The notes: a model not told the origin generated them from the letters alone. 64,000 nt of DNA from Xenopus tropicalis (GCF_000004195.4 NC_030683.2:72201764-72265763); one strand, 5' to 3'. Shown: positions 1 through 10,599, counted from the first letter of the stretch. Made by a program: numbers and translations.

Positions 1-316
1 TATATATAGGGACAGAGACCAAAAAGGAACACAGATAAAATTGATCTAAATTCAGCATGACTGAAACCATTTAGCCTGCTGGTCAATGGACCACATCACG
101 GAGTGGTTTCCTTATAATAAGACTTCAATTTTCAGCAAGTTTTTCTTTCATATCAATTATTTTTATTAATGTTTTCTTTATCCTTCTTGGTTTTTCAACT
201 ATTAAACTTTTAGTTTCGTAGTTCTTCAGTTTCAGACCTAAACAGTCAGCTTTTTTAGAGTCCCACCTACTCTGGCAACCAAGCAGTGATCTGAATGGCA
301 AAGAGCAGGAGTTAGC
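1..316. other. Intergenic, nothing recognised
   Basis: AT-rich sequence with stop codons in all frames; no repeat family, motif or gene recognised. Confidence 0.5.
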
Positions 317-599
317 TTGAGTACAGGGCCGGATTTGTAATCCCGCCGCCCCAAGGCCGCCCCTGTCCATCTTGCTCCGCGCATGCGCAAATGCACGATC
401 GGCACCCCCGCGCATGCACGGACGTACACGGCATGTAAACATTCGCATACGGAGCAGTGGGGGAGAGGTCCCCACTGCTCCGTATGGGTGAAAAACCTTT
501 AGATTGCGGTGCGGCGGGGCGGCATGCCGCCCCCAAATTTGTGCCGCCCTAGGCCCGGGGCCTTTGCGGCCTCTCCACAAATCCGGGCCTGCTTGAGTA
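317..599. mobile_element. hAT-type MITE with perfect 8-bp TSD
   Basis: The element proper is 325-591. It begins CAGGGCCGGATTTGT and ends ACAAATCCGGGCCTG, an imperfect terminal inverted repeat. It is flanked on both sides by the identical octamer CTTGAGTA (317-324 and 592-599). An 8-bp target duplication with a CAGGG-type terminus is the signature of hAT transposons. At 267 bp it has no transposase, so it is non-autonomous. It is far more GC-rich than its surroundings and has an internal hairpin (about 446-486). The overlapping open frames come only from this GC content. Confidence 0.88.
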
Positions 600-627
600 G
601 AAATGTAAATGCTAAAAAATATTGGTA

Positions 628-901
628 TTATCCAGAAAGAATTACGGAAAGGCCATCTCCCATAGACTCCATTTTAATCAAATAATTCACATTTTTAAAA
701 ATGATTTCCTTTTTCTCTGTAATATTAAAACAGTACCTTGTACTTGATCCCAACTAAGATACAATTAATCCTTATTGGAGCCAAAACAATACTAGTTGGT
801 TTAATTACTGTTTTTAGCAAACTTAAGGTAGGAGATCCGAATTACGGAAAGACCTTTTATCCCCAGGTCCCAAGCATTCTGGATAATGGGTCCCATACCT
901 G
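628..901 (-). mobile_element. TA-type MITE (CAGGTAT family), copy 1, truncated
   Basis: Minus-strand copy of a family repeated at 4033, 24792, 43282 and 44529. It shares the blocks ATTACGGAAAGGCCATCTCC, the AGTACCTTGTACTTGATC stretch and the terminal CCCATACCTG. The left inverted terminus is missing or diverged, so the insertion is old. Better copies are flanked by TA, as in Tc1/mariner-type elements. Confidence 0.75.
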
Positions 902-1971
902 CAGTACCTTTAAAAATAAGTAGTATTTTAGTCTCAGTCTGAAGAATAGTGACATAATGAATACATGAAAAAAAAAATTAGAAAAAGAAATAGACCAATA
1001 GCAAACTCTCTCCACCATGCCACAAGTAAAACCTAAGGTGAACACAACAAATGGTTGCAACAACCATTCCTGGGTACAATGAACAAAGATGAGCAAAATG
1101 TTTTGACCTCTTGGTTTCTTCCTCTATGCCATTTTTCATGCCCAACAATCATTAATTTTTATAATTAGAAATGTATAATTATTGTTGTTGTAAACCCAGG
1201 AGCATTTTTGATACCATTAGTCACACCTAATGATGGGCAAGATTTTCTAAGAGGCAGATTTACTAAAAAAAAATCCAAACTATAAAAACTTGTGAGAGGA
1301 AAAAGTTGCAGAAAAGTCACAAAAACTTGAAAATTCCAGCCCCAAGAAGTCACAGCTTAGTAAATGCCCCTTTTAATGGCTACATTTTCCACCTACTTGT
1401 TGGTGAAATTTTACACTGGAGGTTTCTATTTTTCCAATGACTAGTTTACAAGTATACAATTTACAGTGAAAACAGTAATTGTTTCTGATGTTTCTCCCTT
1501 TTATTTTAATCCCTAAAATGTTGTAATAGTTTGTGGTAATTTAGGATATTTTTTTTTTGTTTGTTTAATTTATGAATTTTACCTAAACCAAATTTTTTTG
1601 TAAATCTAGCCTTATTGTGATAGCTTTTTGCTTACTGCTACCCACATACTGATCATATATTATCTGCCAAATACTTTCATATAATCTTGAAAAAGGTTAA
1701 AGATCACAAAATGAAATCTGACATATAGTCAGTAACTAGATGATTACATTGGTACAGTCTTGTTAAATTAAATCAGCTGAATAATTCCAAACTATAGTAG
1801 CTGGTGTATCAGTAACCTGAGATATGTTGGTAACCTGGATTGCTTTAATCAGATTCAGATGGCAACACTTTAACATCTGCATACTTGTTTTTCCTAGAGG
1901 CTGTAACCCCTTCCTTACAGGATAGCATATAGTTAACCATTATAATATGTTATAATATGTAATATAATAGT
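902..1971. other. Intergenic, nothing recognised
   Basis: AT-rich, with short poly-A and poly-T runs; no gene, repeat family or strong motif recognised. Confidence 0.45.
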
Positions 1972-1981
1972 TATGTATGTA

Positions 1982-2028
<47 letters not shown>
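1972..2028. repeat. Compound (TATG)n-(TG)n-(TA)n microsatellite
   Basis: ATGTATG units run into GTGTGT and then a long uninterrupted TA tract, ending at about 2026. Confidence 0.95.
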
Positions 2029-2032
<4 letters not shown>

Positions 2033-2315
2033 CATTAAAACTATAAAACTATAAAAAAAATATTTTTAAAATTTTAAATGTACATAAAAAGTTGATCGTT
2101 TTTCACCAATAAGTGTGCTTTTGTTAGTAATTGTTACTTGAAGCTCTTGTCAGCCTGACTGTCCCTTTTTAACCTTTTAGTTATAGCTTCTAATGCTAAC
2201 CGACTACATGATGGATCAGATAGGTAATGTAAAAGCATCAGGAAATATTTTTATGGTGAGATTATAAAGCTTATGCAAAGACAATGTTAAGATAGATGTA
2301 AAAAAAGAGTTTAAT

Positions 2316-2385
2316 TTCAGGTATGTATGTATGTATATCTTTATTTATAAAGCCCTACTTATGTACGCAGCGCTGTACAGTAGAT
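2316..2385. repeat. Retroposon-tail-like repeat (GCGCTGTACAG family)
   Basis: Contains a TTTATTTATAAAGC block followed by GTACGCAGCGCTGTACAG. Related tails occur at 13896, 25125, 39782 and 47510 (inverted), each next to TATTTATAAA or ATAATA simple sequence. This looks like the 3' tail of a LINE or SINE family; the class is inferred. Confidence 0.5.
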
Positions 2386-2397
2386 GTCAGTGTCTCT

Positions 2398-3640
2398 TTA
2401 AAGGGGTGGTTCACCTTTAAGTTAACTTTTAGTATGGTATAGAATGCAAATTCTTAGCAACTTTTCAGATGGTCTTCATTATTTATTTTTTTATAGTTTT
2501 TGCATTTTTAGCCTTCTTCTTGTCACTAATTGCAGCTTTCAAATGGGGGTCACTGACCCCAATAGCCAAAAACTATTGCTCTGTGAGGCTACAGTTTTAT
2601 TGTTATTGTTACTTTTTTAACTTATGTAACCCTTTCTTGGCACACTCACTTCTGCTGCGCTGTTTACTTGTTTTAGCAGGATAATTTGTTCTCTTTGAAT
2701 TATAAAGATACTGGGAACTGGGATTTAGCGCAGTGCCTCCACCTAGTGGACAGTGAGGAGCACACCTCAAGGGACTTTCCACTAGGAATAATCACACACA
2801 ATTTTGCAGCAATATCAAACTTTATATAACTGTTGAAAATGGAAGTAAAACAACTTTATGGATAACTGATTATCCTGCTACCTGTGCAGTCTATCCACTG
2901 CTGGCACAGTCAGTCTCTATAGGTGCCCAGTCCCCACTTGGATCCGGATAAACCACAACCCTTTTTGTCAGTTCAGTCCCTTCCCCAAGAGCTCTTAAGT
3001 CCCCCCAGGTAGCGCTACCTGCCCCAGAGTGCCTTCCCCTATGGAAAGGTGGCTGCTCTCACATAGCAGGCAAACGATCAATACCTGTTCTCACCAGGGG
3101 ACACACACAGAGATTCCACAGAGGACTTTGTAATCACTGGCAGCCCTGGAGACTCTTTTCCTTTCAGTCTGAACTCACAGCATGTGGTACTGGCTGCTCA
3201 CTCTGTATCTCTCTTCCAACCTGGCAAACGACAGCAGGGGCTCCCTTTATAAACTGCTGGGCCCGCCCCTAGATTTTTGGCTCCAAACCTTAAGCACACC
3301 TCTCCCAGACGTGCACTGGGGCATCCAGCCAATCGGGTCCCTCCCCAGTCTGTAGCTAGGCTGGATGATGTCATAGACTGAGAAACAGGGGACAGGGTTC
3401 TCTGATCCCCTACACTTATTTTTCTATTCAGGTCCTCTCCTATCATGTCTCTTATGTCTCTCATTAAAACCACTCCCTAGTTGCTAAGGTAGTTTGGACC
3501 CTAGCAACTAGATAACAAGGTAGCTGCTGAACAAAAATTTAAAAATTTAAAAACTACAAACAATAAAAAATGAAGACCAATTGCATATTGTCTTAGTATA
3601 GTGATCTCTATATCATATTAAAAGTTAACTCAAATACAAT
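2398..3640. mobile_element. MITE (GGTGGTTCACC family) split by a solo LTR
   Basis: The left half (2398-2624) begins TTTAAAGGGGTGGTTCACC followed by AAGTTAACTTTTAGTATG. The right half (about 3415-3640) carries the mirror blocks GTTGCTAAGG, GACCCTAGCAAC, GAAGACCAATTG and AAAAGTTAACT. The halves belong to one TTAA-associated frog MITE, interrupted by the LTR element at 2625-3414. The open frame at 2469-2684 is a chance frame across the junction. Confidence 0.65.
2625..3414 (-). mobile_element. Solo LTR (retroelement), inserted in a MITE
   Basis: A 790-bp block runs from TGTAACCC to CCCCTACA, so it reads TG...CA on both strands. It is bounded by the 4-bp duplication CTTA (2621-2624 and 3415-3418). 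On the minus strand a TTTATAAAGGG box (about 3243-3253) suggests the promoter, so I assign minus orientation. No internal retroviral sequence is present, consistent with LTR-LTR recombination. The 4-bp TSD would fit gypsy-like or ERV elements; the class is not determined. The minus frame at 3198-3473 is spurious. Confidence 0.65.
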
Positions 3641-4032
3641 GTAGAGCTTTCAACTTACCTTTTTAAAGCTGGAAACATTTAAATTGTATAGCTCTGTAGA
3701 AACCAGTGCCGTCTGCAATGTGCATTTAAATTATTTGCTAATTATTCACATGGGATGTGGATTTAATTGTGATATGTTTTTAAAATGGTAAGGAGGCAGC
3801 TGTCATTATTGTCTACTGGACATAAATGCAAAACGGCTGAAAAACAAAGAAAAATTAGCAAAATGTGGCTACCGTATGACTTTATTGACATGGCCATGAC
3901 TTTTTGACTTTTTTTATGCACCTGAAACGTTCTCCTCACTCCAACTTTTGTTCCGGCTAATTTCTGTGACTGCTTTGCGTAAATATTTGCAGATGGCAAA
4001 TGCGGAGATTCACTAAGTATAAATATTGAATC
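3641..4032. other. Intergenic, nothing recognised
   Basis: AT-rich. The minus open frame at 3763-3999 shows no known motif and is probably chance. Confidence 0.45.
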
Positions 4033-4735
4033 CAGTTATAGGATCTATTATCCAGAATGTTCGGTACCTGGAGATTTTTTTATTATTTGAATCACCATAC
4101 CTTAAGGGGACCATTCATTAAAGCACGATTTTTTTTTCAGAAAAAAATCTTATTTTTTCTAATTTAAAGAAATTTTCGTAATGATCACGATAATATTACT
4201 AAAATTACGTGACTTTTTCACGGTTTGCGTTAACTTCCACAAAAAAGTCGTATTTTTCACAAAGACTATGAACATTTCAGAATTCATTCAAGCTTTGGTA
4301 TCATGACTATCTTCTGGCCAGGTTGGATCTGAGTGCCATTGAGTCCTAGGGAAGGCTTTCAAAATCATGCACATTTCCAGCCATTTACGATCGTTCAGAG
4401 CCTAAAATTTCGTGACTTTCAGATCACAACCACAATATTTTCGTACAACCAAGAAAAGAATTTTCGCACATCAGAAATTATCGTGGTTACTCCGAATTTT
4501 TTCCAATTGTGCTTTTAACCAATGAAAATTTGTGCTTTCATGAATGGGCCCCTAAGTCTGCTAAAAATAATTGAAACATTAAAACCCAATAGGGTTGTTT
4601 TGCCTCCAATAAAGATTAATTATATCTTAGTTGAGATCAAGTACAAGGGACTATTTTACTATTACAGAGGAAAGAATAATAATTAAAAAAAACTATTTGC
4701 TTAAAATGAAATGGCCTTCCTGTAATAAGGACCTT
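4033..4735 (+). mobile_element. TA-type MITE (CAGGTAT family), copy 2, interrupted
   Basis: The left part (about 4033-4105) has TATTATCCAGAATG and ATCACCATACCTTAAG. The right part (4553-4735) resumes with TAAGTCTGCTAAAAATAATT and continues as in the intact copy at 24792. The copy is cut by a 447-bp MITE at 4106-4552, so this family is the older of the two here. Confidence 0.75.
4106..4552. mobile_element. Nested MITE with TAA target duplication
   Basis: Begins GGGGACCATTCATTAAAGCAC and ends GTGCTTTCATGAATGGGCCCC, an imperfect ~20-bp TIR. It is flanked by TAA on both sides (4103-4105 and 4553-4555). The 3-bp TWA duplication points to PIF/Harbinger-type mobilisation. The interior is low-complexity with repeated TTTCGTGACTTT-like blocks. 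A related degenerate copy is at 53128-53333. Confidence 0.75.
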
Positions 4736-7560
4736 ACTAGACACTATTTGTTAAAGTTACATGTGTGCAAAGACTCTCCTTGTACAGCCATATAGTTGTG
4801 TTAGGCACCATTTGTGTCCATCCTGCCACTTCTGCTGAATTCTATGCAAGTGTAACTATTGACACTATGGAACCCAGGAGCTAATGCTACCCTGAAAATG
4901 ATGGTGCTGCCTCAATAGGCACTGCTGACTTGCACTAAAATAACCACAAACCATTTTGCTAGAATTAGAACAAACACTGCATTATTGTATAAAAAACATT
5001 ATGATTTGTGTTTAAAATTCCATGCTTCACACTTTCACACTTTGTAAATGAGACCTCAATAAGCAAGAAAAGAGAAAGGTGATTAAGATGAAGGACAGAA
5101 GAAAAAATAAAAGTAGTGGAGAAAAAAAGAAATAAGTATAAAATAAACATAGAACAGAAGATAGGCTGCAGACATGAATGGTGATAGAAGAAGATGAGCA
5201 CCGCTAAATTTAGGCACCCCATTGTTATGGCTACAATCCCACCCACTTCTCAGCCAGCAATTTGTCTGGGCAAGCTGTCTGTCTACCCCAATCTCACCAT
5301 TTAGGTCATCCCTGGCAACAAGATGGAAGCCCAAAGTATGATGCACAATATAGTTGTGCTATAATCATTTATGTTTGCTCCTTTCCAAATTACTTGCCAT
5401 AGACATCCCTGGTTTAAGATACTATCTTGGTCTTAAATTTATGGAGTCACTGTGGCAGACTTTCCTGGGTCCCAGGCTCCCTCCTGAATGTTACAGAGAA
5501 ACAGTCTTACTTAGAAGAAACCAGCAGGTGGCGCACCATATGGTGGTATTGACCGGACTGATATAATTATGCTGTACCCTAGAAAGACTAAGAAAACAGA
5601 AACATAAACTCTGCACTTTTCCACTATCCTAGTGCCTGTAAGAAAGCCTGTAAACCTTTCCCATTTACAGTAATTTTAGAGAAGCTTGCACAGGATTATT
5701 TATTAGCACAGCACAGGGTAATTGCCAGAATAAAAGCACAAAGCAGTGGCCTGCTCCCCTTGAAACATCTTTCTTCAAATGAATTTAGAACTTGCATTTA
5801 ATGTTCTTCACTTTCAGCACTTTCATATGTTTCCAATCTTGCAGCAATTTTCTTTTGGCTAGTAAATCCACATGGGAATTTCCTTAGTCACAGGCTCATT
5901 TGCAGTTAGGTGAAACCAGATTGGCAAGGCTGGGTGGGATGAATTGCATTGTAAAGACTGTTTTTCTTAACTCCGAACATGTCCAAAACAAATTTCTAAA
6001 TGTTTGCCAATAAAGAGATGTAGACCATTGAGATACCAATGTAAAGAAAGACATATGATCTCAAGTAAAAGCCAAAAAAAAGTAAGATTTCTTTACTTTT
6101 CCTTTACTTTTTTTATTGCTGCTTTCTTTTATTATTTAGCTTTTCTAACTACCTGCTAATGAAGGCGATCAGACCCACTCAATATTTATTTATCTTATAG
6201 ACTGATTGCTGTGTTATTATGGCACTGTGCCCCTAAATAGCTAGGGAGCCATCAAGAGTACAACATTACAAGTGCCCTGAACAGAAATAATTTGGGTTTT
6301 ATTTACCCACAGGGTAGGCAGTAAGTAAAGGGCTCCATTTTGACCAGTGTCCACTGCCACTCTTTATCTTGTCATCTAAATGACAGGTACAGGGCAAAAG
6401 AAGTAAGGCCTGTATTCATGGGGGCAGCAAAAAAGAACAGAGAGACCTGCTGCAATTAATTAAGGGAGAAAGGCATCGTGCAAAATGAAAAAATGGTAGA
6501 TTGTTGCCATTTTTTTGCCAGTTGGTACATAAGCCTTATTAAGTATTATAAGACAATTTGTGGTCAAGGCTGTGGAATATGCACCCTTCACCTTGCTGAG
6601 CTGCAGCATTCAACTTGTAGTTGAATAACTGCTAGAAAGCTGCTGGGTTGGTTATAAATAATAGAGTTCCTCGTAGAACCTTGCCTTGGCCCCAGCACCA
6701 CTAAGTCCAGCCCTTGGTAACATAATACAAGACTTTGCAAACTGACTGTTCAGACCCCACACAAACATGAACTTGAGCTCTAGTTTTGTGGAAATGAAAG
6801 TTTAGGAACTAAATATACTATAACCTAAATTCAGTTGCATCTTGTTAAATATTCTTCATTACCATAGAATTAGGCTATTGCAGTCTGGTTTCAATTTGAA
6901 TGTAACTGACATTTCTACGCATATGATAAGCAACTCATTTTGTTAAACTAAACATGTAATTCTGATGCGGAAACCTCTCTTTCCAGTGACTGTTTACTAG
7001 CGCTACATAAAAGTCAAAGCCATCACTGCAACAGCATTTCACCTCTACTTAACCAGGGATGGAATACAGAAAATAACATGCAGGATTTGGGAAAACTTCA
7101 TATTAGGCATTTTATTATTCATAAGCCACCAATGAATTAAGGGTCTGTCTATTCAAAGATCATAGTTTCTGCATAATATCTCTAGATCCACTGTGTTTAG
7201 TTATTCCCGAAGGAGAAAGAGAATTATGAGATTTACAGCTATAGATATAAACATGTGGCAATCTGTATGAGCACTAAACACACAACAGAGCATGAGTTAC
7301 AATATTTTTCTACTTAGTAGCATGTAGACTGAGGAGAAGCAGAAGCAAAACACTACAGTGTGTTGGTAAATCCCAGTAAGGGCAGAACTGATCTTTATTC
7401 GGACAGTAATCCACAACTGCTCTGGTTGTGGTTTAAAACCTAGCCTATGGGGTAGTTGTTCGGCACCCAAGGCCAAACCTTTTGTCAGGGCCCAGCTCAT
7501 ACAAAGGGTGCAGATACAGGAAAATATTAGTTTATTTCAGCTTTAGAATCTTTAGAACAG

Positions 7561-7562
<2 letters not shown>
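4736..7562. other. Intergenic, mostly single-copy
   Basis: About 2.8 kb with no gene or clear transposon that I recognise. Open frames (4965-5246, 5083-5346, 5354-5566, 7297-7500) are short, overlap on both strands and show no domain. The one motif of note is the CTCF-like site at 5521. Confidence 0.45.
5521..5534 (+). promoter_or_regulatory. Candidate CTCF binding site
   Basis: CCAGCAGGTGGCGC matches the vertebrate CTCF core consensus CCASYAGRKGGCRS at every position. Occupancy is unknown, and the site may lie in an unrecognised repeat. Confidence 0.5.

Positions 7563-7606
<44 letters not shown>
7563..7606. repeat. (TA)n microsatellite, left flank of Tc1 element
   Basis: Uninterrupted TA dinucleotides that abut the Tc1 terminus; a shorter TA tract continues on the other side of the element (about 8896-8910). 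Confidence 0.95.
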
Positions 7607-7608
<2 letters not shown>

Positions 7609-7611
<3 letters not shown>

Positions 7612-8895
7612 TGCTCAAAAAAAAAAAAGGGAACACAAAAATAATTAATTTTCCAAAATTAAAGTGGAAAAAAACACTACAGGGTGATCCAACTTTGATG
7701 TAATGTCATTAAAACAACTCAAAATGAGGTTCAGTAGAGTGTGTGGCCTCCACGTGCCTGTATGACCTCCCTACAATGCCTGGGCATGCTCCTGATGAGG
7801 TGGCGGATGGTCTCCTGAGGGATCTCCTCCCAGACCTGGACTAAAGCATCCACCAACCTGCACAGTCTGTGGTGCAACGTGGCATTGGTGGATGGAGCGA
7901 GACATGATGCCCCAGATGTGCTCAATTGGATTGAGGTCTGGGGAACGGACGGCCAGTCCATAGCATCGATGCCTTCATCTTGCAGGAACTGCTGACACAC
8001 TCCAGCCACATGAGGTCTAGCATTGTCTTGCATTAGAAGGAACCCAGGGCCAACCGCACCAGCATATAGTCTCACAAGGGTTCTGAGGATCTCATCTTGG
8101 TACCTAATGGCAGTCAGGCTACCTCTGGTGAGCACAGGGAGGGCTGTGCAGCCCCCCAAAGAAATGCCACCCCACACCATTACTGACCCACTGCCAAACC
8201 GGTCATGCTGGAGGATATTGCAGGCAGCAGAACATTCTCCATGGCGTCTCAAGACTCTGGCACGTCTGTCACATGTGCTCAGTGTGAACCTGATTTCATC
8301 TGTGAAGAGCACAGGGCGCCAGTGGCGAATTTGCCAATCTTGATATTCTCTGGCAAATGCCAAACGTTCTGCACGGTGTTGGGTTGTAGGGGAGGTAGCG
8401 GCCCTGCTGCTGGGTTGTTGCCCTCCTACAGCCTCCTCCATGTCTCCTGATGTACTGGCCTGTCTCCTGGTAGCGCTTCCATGCTCTGGACACTACGCTG
8501 ACAGACACAGCAAACCTTCTTGCCACAGCTCGCATTGATGTGCCATCCTGGATGAGCTGCACTACCTGAGCCATTTGTGTGGGTTGTAGACTCCGTCTCA
8601 TGCTACCACTAGAGTGAAAGCACCGCCAGCATTCAAAAGTGACCAAAACATCAGCCAGAAAGCATAGGAACTGAGAAATGGTCTGTGGTCACCACCTGCA
8701 GAACCACTTCTTTATTGGGGATGTCTTGCTAATTGCCTATAATTTCCACCTGTTGTCTATTCCATTTGCACAACAGCATGTGAATTGATTGTCAATCAGT
8801 GTTGCTACCTAAGTGGACAGTTTGATTTCACAGAAGTGTGATTGACTCGGAGTTACATTGTGTTGTTTAAGTGTTCCCTTTATTTTTTTGAGCAG
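7609..8895 (-). mobile_element. Tc1/mariner transposon, full-length but degenerate
   Basis: The left terminus CACTGCTCAAAAAAAA and then GGGAACAC is mirrored at the right by GTGTTCCCTTTATTTTTTTG and AGCAG. The element is flanked by TA at 7607-7608 and 8896-8897, as expected for Tc1 insertion at TA. At ~1.29 kb it has normal Tc1 length and holds one minus-strand transposase (7731-8601) broken by frameshifts. It sits in the middle of a (TA)n tract. Confidence 0.93.
7731..8601 (-). pseudogene. Tc1-like transposase, frameshifted
   Basis: The start [12 protein letters not shown] (ATG at 8599-8601 on the minus strand) leads into an N-terminal helix-turn-helix ([13 protein letters not shown]). The frame shifts near 8440. 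The catalytic core has the first Asp in VLFTDEIRF and the second in LLMQDNARPH. Beyond WPSVPQ the frame is wrong: the expected Pro-Asp-Leu-Asn-Pro-Ile-Glu motif with the third catalytic residue is readable only in another frame (about 7890-7950). The original frame then returns through LVDALVQVWEEIPQ to the stop at 7731. Paired frameshifts that remove the catalytic Glu, plus the upstream shift, mean no active enzyme is made. Normal family length is about 340 residues. Confidence 0.9.
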
Positions 8896-8934
8896 TATAT
8901 ATATATATATTCCCCAAACTTTATTCTACCTGCT

Positions 8935-9135
8935 TATGGTTGGACTGGGACACTGGCAAAACCCAGTGGGCCGCAGCCCTCATGGGCCCTGCCAACCCAG
9001 ACCAGACCCAAAGCATTGGTGCATTGGTGCTCCCCCACTGACCTTCCTCCCTTGAAAACAGAAAAGTTTAAGGTACATGAGCTCTGGGGGGTTGGAAGGG
9101 GCCCCTGTGTTGGGCCAAACACACCACAGTCTGAT
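8935..9135 (+). mobile_element. Interspersed repeat (GGACTGGGACA family), copy 1
   Basis: Shares TTGGACTGGGACA, AAACCCAGTGGGCC, CAGCCCTCATGGGCCCTG and GGGGGGTTGGAAGG with an inverted copy at 10195-10366. The terminus resembles hAT-type ACTGGGAC ends; no TSD could be fixed. Open frames across it are chance. Confidence 0.65.
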
Positions 9136-9396
9136 GTTGATTCTGCTTTATGTGTTTCCATGGGCACACAGCAATAAGATGCAATAATTCTTGTATTACA
9201 TGTGATTGTTTGTATAGACCCACTGCAAAAATTTGGAAGAATAACAGCTCCCATGTATTAGGAATTACAAATCTTGCCCTGCTTTTTTAAAATTGCTTTA
9301 ATCTCCAAGTCAAAAACCCAAGGTACAGAAAATAAAAACTGCAAATAACAAGTGCCTGGGAGCCAGAATCTTTTAGAATAAAGTAGAAAATAAAAC

Positions 9397-9500
9397 TCAC
9401 ATGACTTTCAAAGTGAAGAAAAAAGTGTTCTTTATTAAACCAACATTTCGGTCTCATCAGAGACCTTTGTCAAGGTTACAGTGCAAGGGAAAAAGCAGAA
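9397..9500 (-). repeat. Hairpin-GAAA repeat, minus strand
   Basis: On the minus strand a perfect hairpin GGTCTC-TGAT-GAGACC is followed by GAAATGTTGG and then AATAAA. An inverted relative lies at 10600-10695, sharing ACCTTGACAAAGGTCTCTG. The same plan (hairpin, GAAACGTT, AATAAA) recurs at 26320 and 27140. Probably the end of an old retroelement; class uncertain. Confidence 0.5.
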
Positions 9501-9548
9501 ATAAATAACCTCCCACCAGAATTTTGTCACCAGTCAATTGTCCAAAAG

Positions 9549-9551
<3 letters not shown>

Positions 9552-9586
<35 letters not shown>
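9552..9586. repeat. (TA)n microsatellite
   Basis: Uninterrupted TA run directly left of the hAT MITE at 9589; its last bases form part of that element's target duplication. Confidence 0.95.
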
Positions 9587-9588
<2 letters not shown>

Positions 9589-9590
<2 letters not shown>

Positions 9591-9896
9591 GTGACTCCCA
9601 ACCAGTGGCTCATGAGTAACATGTTGCTTACCACCTCCTTTTATGTTGCTCCAAGTGGCCTCAAAGTAGTTGCCCATTTTTATATTTCTGGCTTAGAGGC
9701 AAGTTTTGGAAGGGCAGAGACACAGTTTTACTCCGAGCAAACCCCCCAACAGGCTAGCAGTCAACAGAGGGCTACCAAAAAGTCAATCAGAGCCCTTATT
9801 TGGCTTCCCCAAAGAACTTTTTTCATACTTGTGTTGCTCCCCAACACTATTTACATCTCAGCGTGGCTCACGGGTAAAAGAGGTTGGGGATCCCTG
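9589..9896 (+). mobile_element. hAT MITE (CAGTGATCCCCAACC family), copy A
   Basis: The ends CAGTGACTCCCAACC and GGTTGGGGATCCCTG form the TIR. Flanks ATATAAAG and ATATACAG match at 7 of 8 bases. The interior shares AACATGTTGCT, GTGGCCTCAAAGTAG and TTGTGTTGCTCCCCAAC with copies at 28261, 40272 and 44767. The plus open frame 9591-9911 is the MITE itself, not a gene. Confidence 0.88.
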
Positions 9897-9904
9897 ATAT
9901 ACAG

Positions 9905-10045
9905 TAATTGAATATATATATATACAAGAGTGAACGGAGCACACCCTATAATAGTTCAAACGCCCTGGGTGCTGGCAAAAATATAGAAATATAGAGGCAG
10001 AGAGCCTCACAGGGACTTTGCAGAAAGTGAAAAGTTTATATACAG
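9905..10045 (-). repeat. Fragment of the same repeat as 27225-27330, inverted
   Basis: Its reverse complement contains AAAGTCCCTGTGAGG, TTTCTATATTTTTGCCAGC, ACCCAGGGCGTTTGAAC and TATAGGGTGTGCTCC, in the same order as 27225-27330. A TA tract at 10080-10099 follows. Confidence 0.6.
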
Positions 10046-10194
10046 TATATACACAGATATAGAGTGACGGCACATGCAGGATATATATATATATATATAA
10101 GCAGGTCATTGTGAGCACTTAATCATGTATGCAAGGCACAGTGACCGTTAAGTCAATAGTGGAGATCAGGGAGGGGTGGACCAGAGGTTTATTT

Positions 10195-10366
10195 TTGACA
10201 ACTGACCTTCCAACCCCCCCTGAGTGCATGTACCTTATACTTTGCCACAGTTGGGGAAGGGAGGTCAGTGGGGCGCACCAATGCTTCGGATCTGTTCTCC
10301 AGGGCCCATGAGGGCTGAGGCCCACTGGGTTTTATTCACTTGTGTCCTACTGTCCCAGTTCAATCC
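10195..10366 (-). mobile_element. Interspersed repeat (GGACTGGGACA family), copy 2, inverted
   Basis: The reverse complement aligns block for block with 8935-9120. It includes AAAACCCAGTGGGCC, GCATTGGTGC and CCCCACTGACCT. The termini are not resolved. Confidence 0.6.
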
Positions 10367-10599
10367 TTAGAATACAATGCAGGTCAGTTAGGGTAAGGTT
10401 TGTACAGTTGTAGTATATATTTATGTATTTACTGTCCTAGAGATTCTTGAAACTGATATACTGGGCCCTGACAAAAGTCTGGGCATTTAAGTGGGCTGGA
10501 AATTAAAAAGTTTGAGAACCTCACCTCTCTACTTTTTACAGTGTTTGCCATGGTGATTGACATTTTGGATCCCAATTCTGGTGGGGGTTCTTTATGTCT

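Noticed and set aside
125..580. 151-residue minus-strand frame at the left end
   Set aside because: Mostly covers the GC-rich hAT MITE (325-591); no recognisable domain.
2725..2745. Possible CTCF-like CCACCTAGTGG in the solo LTR
   Set aside because: Spacing and the 3' half do not fit the CTCF core; better read as a plain short palindrome.
8023..8450. Plus-strand frames across the Tc1 element
   Set aside because: Antisense shadows of the minus-strand transposase.
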